Below, in pieces: positions 1 through 7,366 of a DNA stretch of 20,818 bases; position 1 is the stretch's first letter; every line of letters begins with the position of its first letter. The position numbers and the translations under genes are program-made. This DNA is from Flavobacterium psychrophilum (GTDB lineage Bacteria; Bacteroidota; Bacteroidia; Flavobacteriales; Flavobacteriaceae): NCBI GenBank assembly GCA_003243255.1, contig QFQM01000075.1, positions 1 to 20,818 on the forward strand, read 5' to 3'. The notes below the pieces were generated by a model, which did not search any database, was not told the DNA's origin, and worked only from the letters and a program-made list of their open reading frames with translations.

Positions 1-9
1 ATTGCGAGT

Positions 10-41
10 GCAAAAGTAGCGCCTTTTTCCACTTCCGCAAA
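10..41 (-). promoter_or_regulatory. Bacteroidota-type promoter reading off the left edge
   Basis: Read on the minus strand, 18 to 10 gives TACTTTTGC, a full match to the Bacteroidota -7 box TAnnTTTG. A TTTG at 41-38 lies 19 bp upstream as the -33 element. Transcription would leave the window at base 1, so the gene it serves is not visible. The boxes are seen directly; activity is inferred. Confidence 0.55.
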
Positions 42-151
42 CTTTAAACAACCTTTTTTTTACTTTATTTTAACCTTTTCATATAACTCACTGATATGTG
101 ACGTTTTGGAATCGAAAGTTTTTTCAATGTTTTTTCACCAACAACCCCATT

Positions 152-209
152 ACTTTGAAAAGTATGCAAAAACTACACTCTCTTTAATCTGAACTTTGAA
201 AAGTATGCA
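152..209. repeat. Pair of 17-bp direct repeats
   Basis: The sequence ACTTTGAAAAGTATGCA occurs at 152-168 and again, identical, at 193-209, a 41-bp period. Each copy contains the near-palindrome ACTTTGAAAAGT. It could be a pair of regulator binding sites or part of a dispersed intergenic repeat; nothing here decides between them. Confidence 0.6.
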
Positions 210-226
210 TCAAAAACGGGGTTATT

Positions 227-291
227 AGCCCTGATAGAGCCGATATCCTCGTAGCGCAGTGGAGAGATTTAGGCGATAGCAGGAAATGGCT
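227..291. ncRNA. Candidate structured RNA or dispersed intergenic motif
   Basis: Three nested short helices can be drawn: AGCC 227-230 with GGCT 288-291, CTG 231-233 with CAG 280-282, and GCC 239-241 with GGC 272-274. They are separated by a purine-rich internal loop (ATAGA opposite GATAG) and a GAAAT bulge. From memory the pattern TAGCCCTGATAG...GATAGCAGGAAAT...GCTCC recurs between flavobacterial genes, and may correspond to a conserved candidate RNA such as flavo-1; that link is not verified. The functional strand is unknown. Confidence 0.4.
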
Positions 292-307
292 CCTTATATA
301 TAGGTAT

Positions 308-332
308 AAAAAATCCCGTCAGAGGCGGGATT
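308..332 (-). terminator. Rho-independent terminator of the acyltransferase gene
   Basis: A perfect 7-bp stem, AATCCCG 312-318 with CGGGATT 326-332, is followed on the minus strand by a run of T (A at 308-313 on plus). It lies 32 bp beyond the stop codon of the acyltransferase gene. Confidence 0.8.
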
Positions 333-363
333 CACATCTACGGATCCATCTATTTTGGATTCA

Positions 364-1485
364 CTACACCTTTTTCGGTAGCAGTTTAGCTGAAAGCCAC
401 CTCCTAACGGGTTCGTCATAAAGTTTAAGACAGGCATAGGCAAGTGTTACCGAAGACACAAAAACCAACAGTGCTACCGGCCAAGCCTCAGCAAAGCTCT
501 TATTGTTGTCTTTGACCCAGGCGGTATACGTATATATAATAGGATAATGCGTTATATATATAGGATAGGAAATATCGCCAAAGAATTTGCAAACGCGTTT
601 GCCCAGCACACGATTTACACTACCGCTTGCACCTATATATACTATAAGAGGAAAAACAACAATAATCGAAAGTGAATCATACAGCCCGTTTGCCCATAAG
701 TTTTCGCTTCCACCCACTCTTGGAAAAGCCAAAACCGCAATAACCAACAGACTGCTCCACAAAAAAGCATTGCTGATATTACCCGGTTTCACAACGCGCT
801 GTAACAGCAATCCACCAAAGAAAGGAAATAACAGTCGGGCGAAACCAATATGAAGCTGCTCTCCCGTAAGCGACCACCCTCCTATTACATCGCCGTTCGG
901 ACTCGTTACTGCCAGATGGATAAGGAAGCAGGCTGAAAGGAACACAACCACAGAAAGAACCGTCTTTGAAAAGTTCTTTACAAACAGCGCATACAATATA
1001 TTACCTACATATTCAAAAAACAGCGACCATGCGGGTCCGTTAAGGGAATGCATCTCGCCCCAGCCACGCAGATCCATAGACGGTGGCAGCGGCAAAACCG
1101 TACAACCAATGATCATTACCAACAGCATTTTCCAAACCGGCACTTCACTGATTCCGGGAAACACTACCGAATCCTGAAAATAAAAGAATACCGCCCCTAC
1201 TATCATACCCATTACAACCATTGGCTGCAGGCGTATGAGTCGGCGTTTGAAGAAATCTTTTAACGTCATGGTTCCCCAACGGTCGTCGTAAGCATAGCCA
1301 ATTACGAATCCTGACAGCAGAAAAAAGAAATCGACTGCAAGATAGCCGTGGTTAATAAACTGGTCGAGGTGACTCGTAGCATGGGTTTCAAAAATATGAA
1401 AGGCTACCACCATAAGGGCAGCGACACCGCGGAGTCCGTCGAGAATAGGATAATGGGGTTTGGATTGTAAGGTTCCTGTTGTCAT
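364..1485 (-). CDS. Acyltransferase 3 family membrane protein (OafA/YrhL-like)
   Basis: Predicted integral-membrane O-acyltransferase of the acyltransferase 3 family (PF01757), which moves acetyl or other acyl groups onto sugars of LPS, exopolysaccharide or peptidoglycan at the inner membrane. The ATG at 1485 gives 373 residues; an upstream TTG at 1524 would add 13 and is less likely. Visible family features are DGLRG at residues 16-20, a candidate catalytic His30 in the first membrane helix, FFLLSGF at 54-60 and the basic motif RRLIRLQP at 81-88, followed by about eight more hydrophobic segments. The length is normal for a stand-alone member without a C-terminal SGNH domain. It stands alone with its own terminator, so the acceptor molecule cannot be inferred from context. 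Confidence 0.85.
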   Translation of the reverse strand: MTTGTLQSKPHYPILDGLRGVAALMVVAFHIFETHATSHLDQFINHGYLAVDFFFLLSGFVIGYAYDDRWGTMTLKDFFKRRLIRLQPMVVMGMIVGAVFFYFQDSVVFPGISEVPVWKMLLVMIIGCTVLPLPPSMDLRGWGEMHSLNGPAWSLFFEYVGNILYALFVKNFSKTVLSVVVFLSACFLIHLAVTSPNGDVIGGWSLTGEQLHIGFARLLFPFFGGLLLQRVVKPGNISNAFLWSSLLVIAVLAFPRVGGSENLWANGLYDSLSIIVVFPLIVYIGASGSVNRVLGKRVCKFFGDISYPIYITHYPIIYTYTAWVKDNNKSFAEAWPVALLVFVSSVTLAYACLKLYDEPVRRWLSAKLLPKKV

Positions 1486-1659
1486 TGAATGTTGTTGTTT
1501 TATTGGAATCGCAAATAAAAACAATTTATAACGACTGTAAGAATAATTTACCTATACATGAGTACAGCAATGATTGTAAATACTTAACAAAAAGAGATTT
1601 TGCATAGCAATCTACACAAATATTAAACCCTTATCTTCGTGTTAACTCAACATTTATTT

Positions 1660-2283
1660 ATGAAGAAATTAATATTGCTTGCATTTTTAGCCATGCCATC
1701 TACAGGTTTTAGCCAAAGGATAAAGACAGCTGACGTACTTCATACCAATGACAGTATTATAAAAGCAAGCGTTGGAGAGAAACTCGCTGCTTATTTTACT
1801 CCCGTTGCCAGTTATTCAAACCATCAAAATAAAAAACATACAGAAACATTTTTAAGAAAGAAGAAATTAAAACCTTCAGCCACAAGTATAAATGTATTAT
1901 ATGATTTCAAATATCCGGGAGTAAAAGGCATCAACGGCAGAACCTGGATAAGGCTTGACGGAAAACTCAAACTTACTGAGCTACCTGAATTCAACATTGT
2001 CCCTAATTTTTTATTGAAAGATGAATCTTCAAATTTTATCTCTCCTGAAAATGCACTAACAATAATAAAAGAAGCTTTCCCTTCGAATGTTGAAATAAAA
2101 GGACCTGAACTTAATTTCAATTATGACTTATGCTCATATACTTACAGAGCAAGTCGCATTATCACTAAAGCAACAAATGAAAGAGGAGAATCAGCCGGTG
2201 AAATGGAAACACTTATAATAGATGCTGTCACAGGCGAGATATTTGGAAGATTTCGTGGTTATTACGGGCTTATAATACACTAA
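1660..2283 (+). CDS. Secreted protein of unknown function with a PepSY-like C-terminus
   Basis: I do not recognise this gene as a named family. The ATG at 1660 (207 residues) is chosen because the protein then begins MKKLILLAFLAMPSTGFSQ, a clean signal peptide with probable cleavage near residue 19; a GTG at 1639 would spoil it and overlaps a promoter-like TATCTTCG at 1632-1639. The middle (about 60-75) is lysine-rich. The C-terminal 80 residues, with ENALTIIKEAF near 130-140 and ETLIIDAVTGEIFGRFRG near 183-200, resemble the helix-plus-strand layout of PepSY-type domains, in which an iDa.TGei motif is common. That assignment is tentative. It is likely periplasmic or surface-exposed. No operon partner is seen, and both flanking genes run the other way. 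Confidence 0.75.
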   Translation: MKKLILLAFLAMPSTGFSQRIKTADVLHTNDSIIKASVGEKLAAYFTPVASYSNHQNKKHTETFLRKKKLKPSATSINVLYDFKYPGVKGINGRTWIRLDGKLKLTELPEFNIVPNFLLKDESSNFISPENALTIIKEAFPSNVEIKGPELNFNYDLCSYTYRASRIITKATNERGESAGEMETLIIDAVTGEIFGRFRGYYGLIIH

Positions 2284-2345
2284 TTTTAATACTCATAGTT
2301 CTTCACACGGCGGCGGAGAGAACCAACTTTACTGAAACTTTTACA

Positions 2346-2405
2346 GATTACTTCGTTCGGGCTTTCAGCCTCAGATACCACGTCGCTCCTCCTCGCAATG
2401 ACAGA
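2346..2405. repeat. REP-like intergenic repeat
   Basis: The stretch contains GATTACTTCGTTCGG near its start and CGTCGCTCCTCCTCGCAATG near its end, with a small GGCT-TTC-AGCC hairpin at 2360-2370. It resembles the widespread intergenic repeat that reads TCATTGCGAGGA...GAAGCAATC on the other strand. Identification is by memory of that family, not by a search. Confidence 0.45.
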
Positions 2406-2444
2406 ATGTGACGATTATTAATACCTGGGAGGAGATAAACAAAA

Positions 2445-2470
2445 GCGCATAACATTTTTCAACGTTATGC
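2445..2470 (-). terminator. Probable terminator of the SDR gene
   Basis: GCATAAC 2447-2453 pairs with GTTATGC 2464-2470 in a 7-bp stem with a 10-base loop, 26 bp past the SDR stop codon. The trailing T tract on the minus strand is interrupted (GCTTTTGTTT), so efficiency is uncertain. Confidence 0.5.
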
Positions 2471-2496
2471 ACTTAACCAACCAATCACCTAAATGA

Positions 2497-3273
2497 TTAT
2501 TTTAAATACGCTTTTGCGATAGGCGGCTGACCGGTTTTAGCCATCAGGCCACCATCTGCGACAACAGTTGTTCCGTTTACAAAAGAGGCATCGTCTGATG
2601 CCAGGAATGCAACAACCGTGGCTATTTCTTCAGGCTGGCCTATGCGTCCGGCGGGAATCGCTTCGGCGTATGCCTTAATCACATCATCGGTAAATACATC
2701 TTTTGCCAGCGGTGTTGCTATGGGTCCCGGACAAACCGCATTACAGCGGATTCCGTCCTCACCATGATCGTTGGCAACAATACGGGTAAGATTTATTACT
2801 GCTGCTTTTGCTGCATTGTAGGACCCCATGCCATAGTCGGCTCCAAGTCCGCTTATAGATGCCGTATTAACAATGTTACCCTTTGTCTTTTTAAGTTCCG
2901 GGATAGCATATTTTGATCCCAGCATTACGCCGTCAAGGTCTATAGAAAACACTTTTCGCCATTCGGCAAGGTCCATATTGGGTATCAGGCTGTAACCCCC
3001 AATCCCCGCATTGTTATGCAGTATATCAAGTTTTCCGAACGTTTTTACCGTTTCGGAAACCATATTTTTCACATCCTCTTCATTACTTACATCTACTTTA
3101 AGCGTTAGCACATTATCGCCGTATTCCTTCTTAACGGCATCAAGGGCATCCTGGTTCATATCGGCTACGGTGACTTTTGCACCTTCTTCCACTAAAATCT
3201 TTACTGTGGCTTTTCCTATTCCCGAAGCACCTCCGGTAACAATGGCAACTTTGCCTTCAAATCGATTTTTCAT
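2497..3273 (-). CDS. Short-chain dehydrogenase/reductase, classical SDR
   Basis: NAD(P)-dependent oxidoreductase of the classical SDR superfamily, 258 residues, the usual length. The Rossmann cofactor motif TGGASGIG is at residues 13-20, Asp38 after the second strand suggests NAD(H) preference, NNAG is at 87-90, the catalytic Ser139 precedes the Tyr152-x3-Lys156 pair, and CPGPIATP is at 181-188. The region near residue 205 onwards (GRIGQPEEIATVVAFLASDDA) and the C-terminal VNGT...DGG are typical of glucose dehydrogenase / 3-oxoacyl-ACP reductase type members. The substrate cannot be read from sequence, and the gene is monocistronic. It is divergent from thrS across 255 bp, which includes an inverted repeat (AAGTACC 3348-3354, GGTACTT 3397-3403) that might be an operator. 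Confidence 0.9.
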   Translation of the reverse strand: MKNRFEGKVAIVTGGASGIGKATVKILVEEGAKVTVADMNQDALDAVKKEYGDNVLTLKVDVSNEEDVKNMVSETVKTFGKLDILHNNAGIGGYSLIPNMDLAEWRKVFSIDLDGVMLGSKYAIPELKKTKGNIVNTASISGLGADYGMGSYNAAKAAVINLTRIVANDHGEDGIRCNAVCPGPIATPLAKDVFTDDVIKAYAEAIPAGRIGQPEEIATVVAFLASDDASFVNGTTVVADGGLMAKTGQPPIAKAYLK

Positions 3274-3477
3274 TATATATTATTTTTGTATTTTCTCTTC
3301 AAGATGCTGTATTTACAAGCATTTTCCTAAAATTAAGGAACACTTTTAAGTACCTGAAGTCTTTTATACTTCATTTAACAGCAATGTGAATCTGACGGTA
3401 CTTTTTAAGTACTTTTTAACCTTTAATCTATATGATCGGAAAAGAATTATTTTACAATCAAATGATATGCTTATATA

Positions 3478-3509
3478 TTGTAAGTGAATTGCTATTAGTT
3501 TATATTTGC
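3478..3509 (+). promoter_or_regulatory. Promoter of the thrS-infC-rpmI-rplT operon
   Basis: TATATTTGC at 3501-3509 matches the Bacteroidota -7 box exactly, with TTG at 3478-3480 placed 20 bp upstream as the -33 element. Expected initiation is a few bases after 3509, giving a leader of only about 10-15 nt before the thrS ATG. No room is left for a T-box or long attenuator. Confidence 0.7.
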
Positions 3510-3528
3510 GCTTTATAAATTTTTACTA

Positions 3529-5475
3529 ATGATAAATATTACACTGCCGGACGGCTCAGTCAAGAAATTTGACGCTGGGGTAACTCCTATGGATGTTGCC
3601 ATGAGTATTAGTGAGGGATTAGCAAGGAACGTTATATCAGCTTCCTTCAATGGTACAACTATTGAGACCAAGACCCCACTGACGACGGACGGTTCGTTAG
3701 TATTATACACATGGAATGACAAGGAAGGTAAAAAAGCCTTCTGGCACTCTACTTCGCACGTTATGGCGCAGGCGTTACAGGAAATGTACCCTGGTATCAA
3801 GCTTACTATTGGCCCTGCTATCGAAAATGGTTTTTACTATGATGTAGACTTTGGCGATCATTCTATTTCTGACAAAGACTTTAAAGCTATTGAAGATAAG
3901 GTTCTTGAGATTTCAAGAGGTAAATATGAGTTCAACATGCGTTCGGCTACTAAGGCTGAGGCACTTGATTTCTACAAAAAAGAGAACAACCCGTATAAAA
4001 CGGAACTTATAGAAAACCTTGAAGACGGTACAATTACGTTCTGCGACCACGCAACGTTTACCGACCTTTGCCGTGGCGGACACATTCCGAACACCGGTAT
4101 CATCAAGGCATTCAAAATCATGAGCGTTGCCGGTGCTTACTGGCGCGGTGATGAGAAAAACAAACAGCTTACACGCGTGTATGGTATCTCTTTCCCGAAA
4201 CAAAAAGACCTTACCGAATATCTTGAGCTTCTTGAAGAGGCTAAAAGACGAGACCACCGTAAGCTTGGTAAAGAGCTTGAGCTTTTTACATTCTCTCAAA
4301 AAGTAGGTCAGGGTCTGCCATTATGGTTACCAAAGGGTGCTGCCCTGCGTGACCGCCTTGAGCAATTCCTTAAAAAAGCACAGAAGAAAGCCGGATATGA
4401 GCAGGTGGTAACGCCGCACATCGGGCAAAAAGAACTATATGTAACATCAGGCCACTACGCTAAATATGGCGCAGACAGCTTCCAGCCTATCCACACGCCT
4501 AATGAAGGTGAGGAATTTTTGCTGAAGCCAATGAACTGCCCTCACCACTGTGAGATATACAACGCCAAACCATGGTCGTACAAAGACCTTCCGAAGCGTT
4601 ATGCTGAATTTGGTACTGTATACCGTTATGAGCAAAGTGGTGAGCTACATGGTTTGACTCGTGTTCGCGGATTTACTCAGGATGATGCACACATCTTCTG
4701 TACGCCGGATCAGCTTGATGCAGAGTTTAAGAACGTAATTGACCTGGTACTTTATGTATTCAGCTCATTAGGTTTTGAGAACTTCAGCGCGCAGATTTCA
4801 CTTCGTGATAAAGAGAACAGAGAGAAATATATCGGTTCTGAAGAGAACTGGGAGAAAGCAGAAAACGCTATCATCAACGCGGCACGCGACAAAGGACTTA
4901 ACACTGTAGTAGAATATGGCGAAGCGGCTTTCTATGGCCCTAAGCTTGACTTTATGGTGAAGGATGCACTTGGCCGCCAGTGGCAGTTAGGTACAATTCA
5001 GGTAGACTACAACCTTCCTGAGCGTTTTGACCTGACGTACAAGGGGTCAGACAACGAACTGCACCGTCCTGTGATGATTCACCGTGCGCCATTTGGATCT
5101 ATGGAGCGTTTTATCGCGATTTTACTTGAAAATACAGCAGGTAACTTCCCGCTTTGGCTAATGCCCGAACAGGCTATCATATTGTCTTTGAGCGAGAAAT
5201 ATGAAAATTATGCTAAAAAAGTTTTACAATTGCTGGAAAATCACGAAATTCGCGCCCTAATTGACAACCGAAACGAAACGATAGGTAAAAAAATACGCGA
5301 TGCTGAAGTTCAGAAAATGCCGTATATGCTTATCGTTGGTGAGGAAGAAGAGAAAAACGGAACGATTTCTGTACGCCGCCACGGTGACTCAGGTAAGTCG
5401 AACCAAACGATGACAATTGAAGAATTTGCTGCTGCAGTACAGCAGGAAATAGATAAAACATTAAAAGCATTCTAA
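3529..5475 (+). CDS. thrS: Threonyl-tRNA synthetase
   Basis: Class II aminoacyl-tRNA synthetase that charges tRNA-Thr with threonine in the cytoplasm; 648 residues, full length. Domains in order are an N-terminal TGS domain (about 1-62), the editing domain with HSTSH at 73-77 and CRGGH at 181-185 (the HxxxH and Cys/His hydrolysis site), the catalytic core from about 245, and the C-terminal anticodon-binding domain from about 548. In the core, MNCPHH at 335-340 supplies zinc ligand Cys337, motif 2 is [20 protein letters not shown] (363-382), His388 follows in DDAH, and [10 protein letters not shown] (519-528) is motif 3, with His518 the third zinc ligand. First gene of the operon with infC. 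The short leader argues against E. coli-style operator control. Confidence 0.98.
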   Translation: MINITLPDGSVKKFDAGVTPMDVAMSISEGLARNVISASFNGTTIETKTPLTTDGSLVLYTWNDKEGKKAFWHSTSHVMAQALQEMYPGIKLTIGPAIENGFYYDVDFGDHSISDKDFKAIEDKVLEISRGKYEFNMRSATKAEALDFYKKENNPYKTELIENLEDGTITFCDHATFTDLCRGGHIPNTGIIKAFKIMSVAGAYWRGDEKNKQLTRVYGISFPKQKDLTEYLELLEEAKRRDHRKLGKELELFTFSQKVGQGLPLWLPKGAALRDRLEQFLKKAQKKAGYEQVVTPHIGQKELYVTSGHYAKYGADSFQPIHTPNEGEEFLLKPMNCPHHCEIYNAKPWSYKDLPKRYAEFGTVYRYEQSGELHGLTRVRGFTQDDAHIFCTPDQLDAEFKNVIDLVLYVFSSLGFENFSAQISLRDKENREKYIGSEENWEKAENAIINAARDKGLNTVVEYGEAAFYGPKLDFMVKDALGRQWQLGTIQVDYNLPERFDLTYKGSDNELHRPVMIHRAPFGSMERFIAILLENTAGNFPLWLMPEQAIILSLSEKYENYAKKVLQLLENHEIRALIDNRNETIGKKIRDAEVQKMPYMLIVGEEEEKNGTISVRRHGDSGKSNQTMTIEEFAAAVQQEIDKTLKAF

Positions 5476-5504
5476 GTTTAACTTAAATATTTAAAGCCAT
5501 AGCA

Positions 5505-6056
5505 ATTAGAAACAACAGAGGCTTTCAGCCTCGAGTAGAAAAAAAAGATGCGCATAGAACTAATGCTGCAATCCGTGTCCCTGAAGTAAGGCTTGTTGGG
5601 GACAATGTAGAGCCGGGAGTTTATAAAACTTCTGTAGCACTGCAAATGGCAGAAGAGCAGGAAGTGGATTTGGTGGAAATTTCGCCAAACGCCGAACCGC
5701 CCGTATGCAAAATTATGGATTACAAAAAGTTTCTTTACGAACAAAAGAAACGCGATAAGATGCTTAAGGCGAAGTCTACGCAGATTACCGTAAAAGAAAT
5801 ACGTTTCGGACCTCAGACAGATGAGCACGATTACGAGTTCAAAAGAAAGAATGCAGAGAAGTTCCTTAAAGAAGGTTCTAAACTAAAAGCGTTCGTATTC
5901 TTTAAAGGACGTTCTATCATTTATAAAGAGCAGGGACAAATCTTACTATTAAGACTTGCAACTGATCTTGAAGAATGGGGAAAAGTAGAAGCTATGCCTG
6001 TTCTTGAGGGTAAGAGGATGATCATGTTCATCGCTCCTAAGAAAAAGAAAGCTTAA
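5505..6056 (+). CDS. infC: Translation initiation factor IF-3, non-AUG start
   Basis: IF-3 binds the 30S subunit, prevents 50S joining and proofreads start-codon choice. The first in-frame ATG (5646) would delete the conserved start of the N-domain: the reading frame upstream of it encodes [21 protein letters not shown] and [12 protein letters not shown] in phase, open back to a stop at 5484. There is no ATG there, so translation probably starts at AUU 5505 (183 residues) or AUA 5499 (185 residues). AUU initiation is the known autoregulatory device of infC in E. coli, because IF-3 rejects such starts. Downstream are the linker helix ([18 protein letters not shown]) and the C-domain ending [28 protein letters not shown] hairpin at 5518-5532 lies just after the start. 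thrS ends 29 bp upstream. Confidence 0.93.
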   Translation: MRNNRGFQPRVEKKDAHRTNAAIRVPEVRLVGDNVEPGVYKTSVALQMAEEQEVDLVEISPNAEPPVCKIMDYKKFLYEQKKRDKMLKAKSTQITVKEIRFGPQTDEHDYEFKRKNAEKFLKEGSKLKAFVFFKGRSIIYKEQGQILLLRLATDLEEWGKVEAMPVLEGKRMIMFIAPKKKKA

Positions 6057-6067
6057 AGAGTCATAAA

Positions 6068-6140
6068 GTCGAAAGTCTTAAAGTCTATAAAGTCCGGTAA
6101 CGGCAATGGCTTTACGACTTTCGACATTGGACTTTAAGAC
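6068..6140. repeat. Inverted repeats in the infC-rpmI spacer
   Basis: GTCGAAAGTC 6068-6077 is perfectly complementary to GACTTTCGAC 6116-6125, and GTCTTAAAGTC 6075-6085 to GACTTTAAGAC 6130-6140. The two pairings are not nested and share bases 6075-6077, so they cannot form in full together. Similar 'GACTTTA.GAC' and 'CTTCGGACAT' strings occur at 15664-16245, which suggests a dispersed repeat that landed inside the operon; a regulatory switch is the alternative. Confidence 0.65.
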
Positions 6141-6183
6141 CAAAAATAAAGTAAGTAAGAGTAAATTCAAATACAGGAACAAA

Positions 6184-6381
6184 ATGCCTAAAATGAAAAC
6201 TAAATCCTCAGCTAAGAAACGTTTCAAAGTTACTGGCTCAGGTAAGATCAAAAGAAAGCACGCTTTTAAAAGTCACATCCTGACTAAAAAATCTAAAAAG
6301 CGTAAGCTAGCGCTTACTCACTCTGCACTTGTTCACAAGACAGACGAAAGAAGCGTTAAACAGCAATTAAGATTAATCTAA
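6184..6381 (+). CDS. rpmI: 50S ribosomal protein L35
   Basis: Component of the large ribosomal subunit; 65 residues from the ATG at 6184, the family's normal size. The protein starts [20 protein letters not shown] and is strongly basic, with [20 protein letters not shown] in the middle, as expected of L35. The frame is open upstream to an ATG at 6106, but the extra 26 residues come from the repeat region and match nothing in the family, so they are rejected. Third gene of the operon, 127 bp after infC and 97 bp before rplT. Confidence 0.97.
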   Translation: MPKMKTKSSAKKRFKVTGSGKIKRKHAFKSHILTKKSKKRKLALTHSALVHKTDERSVKQQLRLI

Positions 6382-6478
6382 TAGCTGTTTCGGTTAAAAC
6401 AAATTAATAACCCTGGAGCATGGCCACTAAGTTCCCGAAATAATTTCAGGACGCCTGCTACAAAAAAAAAGTAAAATT

Positions 6479-6823
6479 ATGCCAAGAGCAGTAAATTCAG
6501 TAGCTTCAAGAGCTCGTAGAAAAAGAGTATTAAAGCAAGCCAAAGGTTTCTTTGGAAGACGTAAAAACGTTTGGACAGTAGCGAAAAACGCGGTAGAAAA
6601 AGCAATGGCTTATTCTTACCGTGACAGAAAACAAAAGAAAAGAAACTTCCGTGCTCTATGGATCATGCGTATCAACGCTGGTGCACGTCTTCACGGAATG
6701 AGCTATTCTCAATTCATCGGTAAAGTTAAAGCAAATGGTATCGAATTGAACCGTAAAGTTCTTGCAGATCTTGCTGCTAACCACCCTGAAGCGTTTACAG
6801 CTATCGTAAACCAAGTTAAATAA
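6479..6823 (+). CDS. rplT: 50S ribosomal protein L20
   Basis: Large-subunit assembly protein that binds 23S rRNA early; 114 residues, normal length. The basic N-terminal tail [20 protein letters not shown] leads to the conserved [21 protein letters not shown] (about 21-41), and the globular domain contains [20 protein letters not shown] (61-80) and [10 protein letters not shown]20 represses the rpmI-rplT part of this operon in E. coli and Bacillus by binding the mRNA. The 97-bp rpmI-rplT spacer holds a GAAAT-A-ATTTC hairpin (6437-6447) that would be a place to look for similar control; no leader family is recognised. An A-rich stretch precedes the ATG. Confidence 0.98.
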   Translation: MPRAVNSVASRARRKRVLKQAKGFFGRRKNVWTVAKNAVEKAMAYSYRDRKQKKRNFRALWIMRINAGARLHGMSYSQFIGKVKANGIELNRKVLADLAANHPEAFTAIVNQVK

Positions 6824-6863
6824 TTCGTCTATAAACAATATATTTATTCTTACTTACATAAAG

Positions 6864-6891
6864 AACCCGTTCAGCAATGAGCGGGTTTTTT
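6864..6891 (+). terminator. Terminator of the thrS-rplT operon
   Basis: AACCCG 6864-6869 pairs with CGGGTT 6882-6887. The stem extends through a T-G wobble, a T-A and a C-G pair to a six-base loop, and is followed by T6886-T6891. It lies 40 bp after the rplT stop. Confidence 0.85.
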
Positions 6892-6927
6892 GTTTACTTT
6901 TATTGTAGCAATCCTAAATCATCAACT

Positions 6928-7287
6928 ATGAAAACTGACCGCTACACTAAAATCATCCTGACCATCATCGCTTTTTGCCTTGTCGTAAATACCTTTGAGA
7001 AACTGGATATCATACCTAAGGCATACGCCAATGCTCCAACCACCACTCCTATCACCACAGTAAGCGAACCTAAATACGGACTTGTCCCATTAAATGAAGA
7101 TGGCAGTATTACCGTAAAAACCGTTTCTCCAATGGATGTAAACATCACTGGTGTCCGTACAAGTGATGACTTAAAAGTAAATGTTTCAGGTATAAACACC
7201 AGCAATAGCCTTAATGTAAATGTAAACCTTGAAAAGATTGCCGGTTCTTCTGCTTATGGAGGATTGCCGGTTAAGGTGATAAAATAG
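6928..7287 (+). CDS. Small membrane-anchored protein of unknown function with 14-residue repeats
   Basis: Not recognised as a named family. The ATG at 6928 gives 119 residues; the frame is open to 6877, but that start lies in the rplT terminator. Residues 1-7 are hydrophilic and basic, 8-24 form one membrane helix or uncleaved signal anchor (IILTIIAFCLVV), and the rest is predicted outside the cytoplasm. Residues 71-82 (VNITGVRTSDDL) and 85-96 (VNVSGINTSNSL) are two copies of a 14-residue repeat, followed by VNVNVNL and a basic C-terminus, suggesting a small beta-rich extracytoplasmic part. No promoter with a good -33 is seen. It ends at a bidirectional terminator shared with the convergent gene at 7367. 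Confidence 0.7.
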   Translation: MKTDRYTKIILTIIAFCLVVNTFEKLDIIPKAYANAPTTTPITTVSEPKYGLVPLNEDGSITVKTVSPMDVNITGVRTSDDLKVNVSGINTSNSLNVNVNLEKIAGSSAYGGLPVKVIK

Positions 7288-7289
7288 AA

Positions 7290-7312
7290 AAACGGCTCAA
7301 TTTGAGCCGTTT
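7290..7312. terminator. Bidirectional terminator between convergent genes
   Basis: AAACGGCTCAA 7290-7300 and TTGAGCCGTTT 7302-7312 form a perfect 11-bp inverted repeat (the innermost pairs must open to make a loop). T-rich tracts follow on both strands. It serves the plus gene ending at 7287 and probably the minus gene ending at 7367. Confidence 0.8.
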
Positions 7313-7366
7313 CTTGTTTATAATTCCAGACATAAAAAAACATCGGACTTCCGACATCGGACAAAT

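Noticed and set aside
250..275. CTCGTAGCGCAGTGGAGAG resembling a tRNA D-arm
   Set aside because: No acceptor stem, anticodon loop or T-arm (GTTCRAATC) follows at the right spacing; it is inside the candidate structured motif.
587..1263. Plus-strand frames opposite the acyltransferase gene
   Set aside because: They overlap a strong membrane-protein gene on the other strand and their translations show no protein-like pattern.
6106..6183. 26-residue N-terminal extension of L35
   Set aside because: It is encoded by the inverted-repeat spacer, and the canonical L35 start [14 protein letters not shown] lies at 6184.
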